DNA of 14,074 nt from Burkholderiales bacterium (lineage in GTDB: Bacteria > Pseudomonadota > Gammaproteobacteria > Burkholderiales > Burkholderiaceae_C): assembly GCA_947450745.1 (NCBI GenBank), contig CANFYD010000036.1:1-14074 (forward strand), in the 5' to 3' direction. Under the pieces are notes generated by a model. The model searched no databases. It was not told the origin of the DNA and was given only the letters and a program-made list of their open reading frames with translations. Positions 13,148 through 14,074 of this stretch are shown one piece after another (within the stretch, counting starts at the first letter, position 1; each line of letters starts with the position of its first letter). A program made the translations under genes and the position numbers.

Positions 13148-13564
13148 ATGTCATTCGGCCGACTCCAGCGCAGCCCTCAGCCCAAACCGATGGGCGAGAT
13201 CAATATGACGCCGTTGATCGACGTGATGCTGGTGTTGCTGGTGATCTTCATGATCGCCGCGCCGTTGATGACCTCCTCGCTGCGGCTGGATCTGCCAAGC
13301 AGTGCGGCCGCCACGCCGTCCGACGCGCCGCAATTCATTGCTCTGGCCATCACCCCCGACGGCCAACTGCACCTCGGCGATGAAACGCTGGACGCCCCCG
13401 CGCTGCAACAACGCATCGCCGGCTTGGCGCGCGCCAACCCGGCGCTGGAAGTGCAATTGCGCGCCGACAAGACCGTGGCTTACGGCCAAGTGGCGGAAGT
13501 GATCGGCTGGGTGCAGGCCGCTGGGCTGAGCCGCATCGCCTTCGTCACCGACGCACCGCCGTAA
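13148..13564 (+). CDS. ExbD/TolR family biopolymer transporter
   Basis: 138 residues from ATG 13148, 17 bases after the preceding stop. A short cytoplasmic N-terminus leads to GEINMTPLIDVMLVLLVIFMI, a single membrane span with the essential proton-carrying Asp25; the periplasmic domain follows (LRLDLPSS, then LHLGDETL, VQLRADKTVAYGQVAEVIGWVQAAGLSRIAFVTD). This is the partner of the channel protein upstream and of usual size. The ORF extends upstream to 13070 inside the previous gene, but the M-S-F-G-R start is typical. It probably energises an outer-membrane-linked process. Confidence 0.94.
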   Translation: MSFGRLQRSPQPKPMGEINMTPLIDVMLVLLVIFMIAAPLMTSSLRLDLPSSAAATPSDAPQFIALAITPDGQLHLGDETLDAPALQQRIAGLARANPALEVQLRADKTVAYGQVAEVIGWVQAAGLSRIAFVTDAPP

Positions 13565-13598
13565 CGTCAGTCACCCCAAGCCGACGAATTTCGACTTT

Positions 13599-13604
13599 TA
13601 CAAT
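13599..13604 (+). promoter_or_regulatory. Possible -10 box of leuS
   Basis: TACAAT matches the consensus at five of six positions, 66 bases before the leuS ATG. No fitting -35 box was seen. It lies in the 105-base gap after the exbD-like gene. Confidence 0.35.
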
Positions 13605-13626
13605 CGGCGCTCTGCGCTCAGGCTTT

Positions 13627-13668
13627 TTGCCTTGCCCCATTTGCCTTGCCCCATTGGCCTCGCCCCAC
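13627..13668 (+). repeat. 14-bp tandem repeat, three units, abutting leuS
   Basis: TTGCCTTGCCCCAT occurs twice exactly (13627-13640 and 13641-13654), and a third, diverged unit runs 13655-13668 (TGGCCTCGCCCCAC). The third unit ends one base before the ATG at 13670, so the repeat occupies the ribosome-binding region, where no purine-rich Shine-Dalgarno is present. Confidence 0.85.
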
Positions 13669-13669
13669 T

Positions 13670-14074
13670 ATGAACGAAAAGTACTCCCCCGCCGAAGTCG
13701 AACAAGCAGCGCGCCACCACTGGCAGGCGCGCGATGCCTACCGCGTGGTCGAAGACAACAGCAAGCCGAAGTTCTACGCCTGCTCGATGCTGCCCTACCC
13801 GAGCGGCAAGCTGCACATGGGCCATGTGCGCAACTACACGATCAACGACATGCTGGCGCGCCAGCTGCGCATGCAGGGCTACAACGTCTTGATGCCCATG
13901 GGCTGGGATGCCTTCGGCCTGCCGGCCGAGAACGCCGCGATGAAGAACAAGGTGCCGCCCGCCCAGTGGACCTACGACAACATCGCCCACATGAAGCAGC
14001 AGATGGAGGCGATGGGCCTGGCCATCGACTGGTCGCGCGAGGTCGCCACCTGCAAGCCCGACTATTACAAGTGG
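13670..14074 (+). CDS. leuS: Leucyl-tRNA synthetase (3' partial)
   Basis: The first 135 codons run from ATG 13670 to the window edge with no stop. The N-terminus of LeuRS is unmistakable: FYACSMLPYPSGKLHMGHVRNYT with the HIGH-type motif HMGH at residues 49-52, followed by YNVLMPMGWDAFGLPAENAA and the WTYDNIAHMKQQMEAMG segment. It charges tRNA-Leu with leucine in the cytoplasm. The start codon has no Shine-Dalgarno; a tandem repeat precedes it. The order dapB, exbB/exbD-like pair, leuS is familiar in Burkholderiales. The remaining catalytic, editing and anticodon-binding parts lie beyond the window. Confidence 0.97.
   Translation, partial: MNEKYSPAEVEQAARHHWQARDAYRVVEDNSKPKFYACSMLPYPSGKLHMGHVRNYTINDMLARQLRMQGYNVLMPMGWDAFGLPAENAAMKNKVPPAQWTYDNIAHMKQQMEAMGLAIDWSREVATCKPDYYKW

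Noticed and set aside
13605..13628. Terminator after the exbD-like gene, using GCGC-TCT-GCGC and the T-run at 13624-13628
   Set aside because: The stem is four pairs and separated from the Ts; it also overlaps the candidate leuS leader.
13627..13668. Tandem repeat as a start of a CRISPR array
   Set aside because: Units are 14 bp with no spacers and directly abut leuS.

Overview
The window reads as the chromosome of a GC-rich betaproteobacterium of the order Burkholderiales, probably near Comamonadaceae/Sphaerotilaceae. The grounds are the GC-rich codon use and the gene order hpf-ptsN-hprK | fur (opposite) | bamE-dapB-exbB-exbD-leuS, which is familiar from that group. Genus cannot be fixed from sequence reading alone. 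I saw no rRNA, tRNA, CRISPR array, prophage or transposase gene.

Region 1 (3-6547, + strand) is a tight accessory operon of eight genes with start/stop overlaps or gaps of a few bases. They are an FAD oxidoreductase of the COG2907 type (5' end outside the window), a DUF1365 protein, a cyclopropane-fatty-acid-synthase-like methyltransferase, an exported chalcone-isomerase-like protein, a GPH-type MFS carrier, a DUF3833 lipoprotein, a short-chain dehydrogenase and an NTF2-like protein. Together they look like a membrane-lipid modification and export/surveillance system. Related clusters are known under ECF sigma factor/ChrR-type singlet-oxygen control in other proteobacteria. The methyltransferase carries Ser and Gln where true cyclopropane synthases have the Cys and His of the bicarbonate site, so its product may be a methylated acyl chain and not a cyclopropane.

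Region 2 (6548-8476) is corA (minus strand) between two directly repeated copies of a roughly 140-bp palindromic non-coding element, about 88-90% identical by eye. The left copy is split by a second, unrelated 159-bp element with 15-bp perfect terminal inverted repeats flanked by TA. The right copy is an intact reference for that site, so the nested insertion can be read directly. The rest is an unusually long hpf leader with two hairpins.

Region 3 (8477-10562) is hpf, a strong intrinsic terminator, then ptsN (own -10 box) and hprK: ribosome hibernation and the regulatory PTS branch. rpoN, often just upstream of hpf in proteobacteria, is not here.

Region 4 (10571-14074) has fur on the minus strand, converging on hprK with an 8-base gap and divergent from bamE over a 105-base shared promoter region. 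Then follow bamE-dapB-exbB/tolQ-like-exbD/tolR-like with overlapping or closely spaced ends, and leuS (cut by the window end). The leuS start is preceded by a three-copy 14-bp tandem repeat in place of a ribosome binding site.
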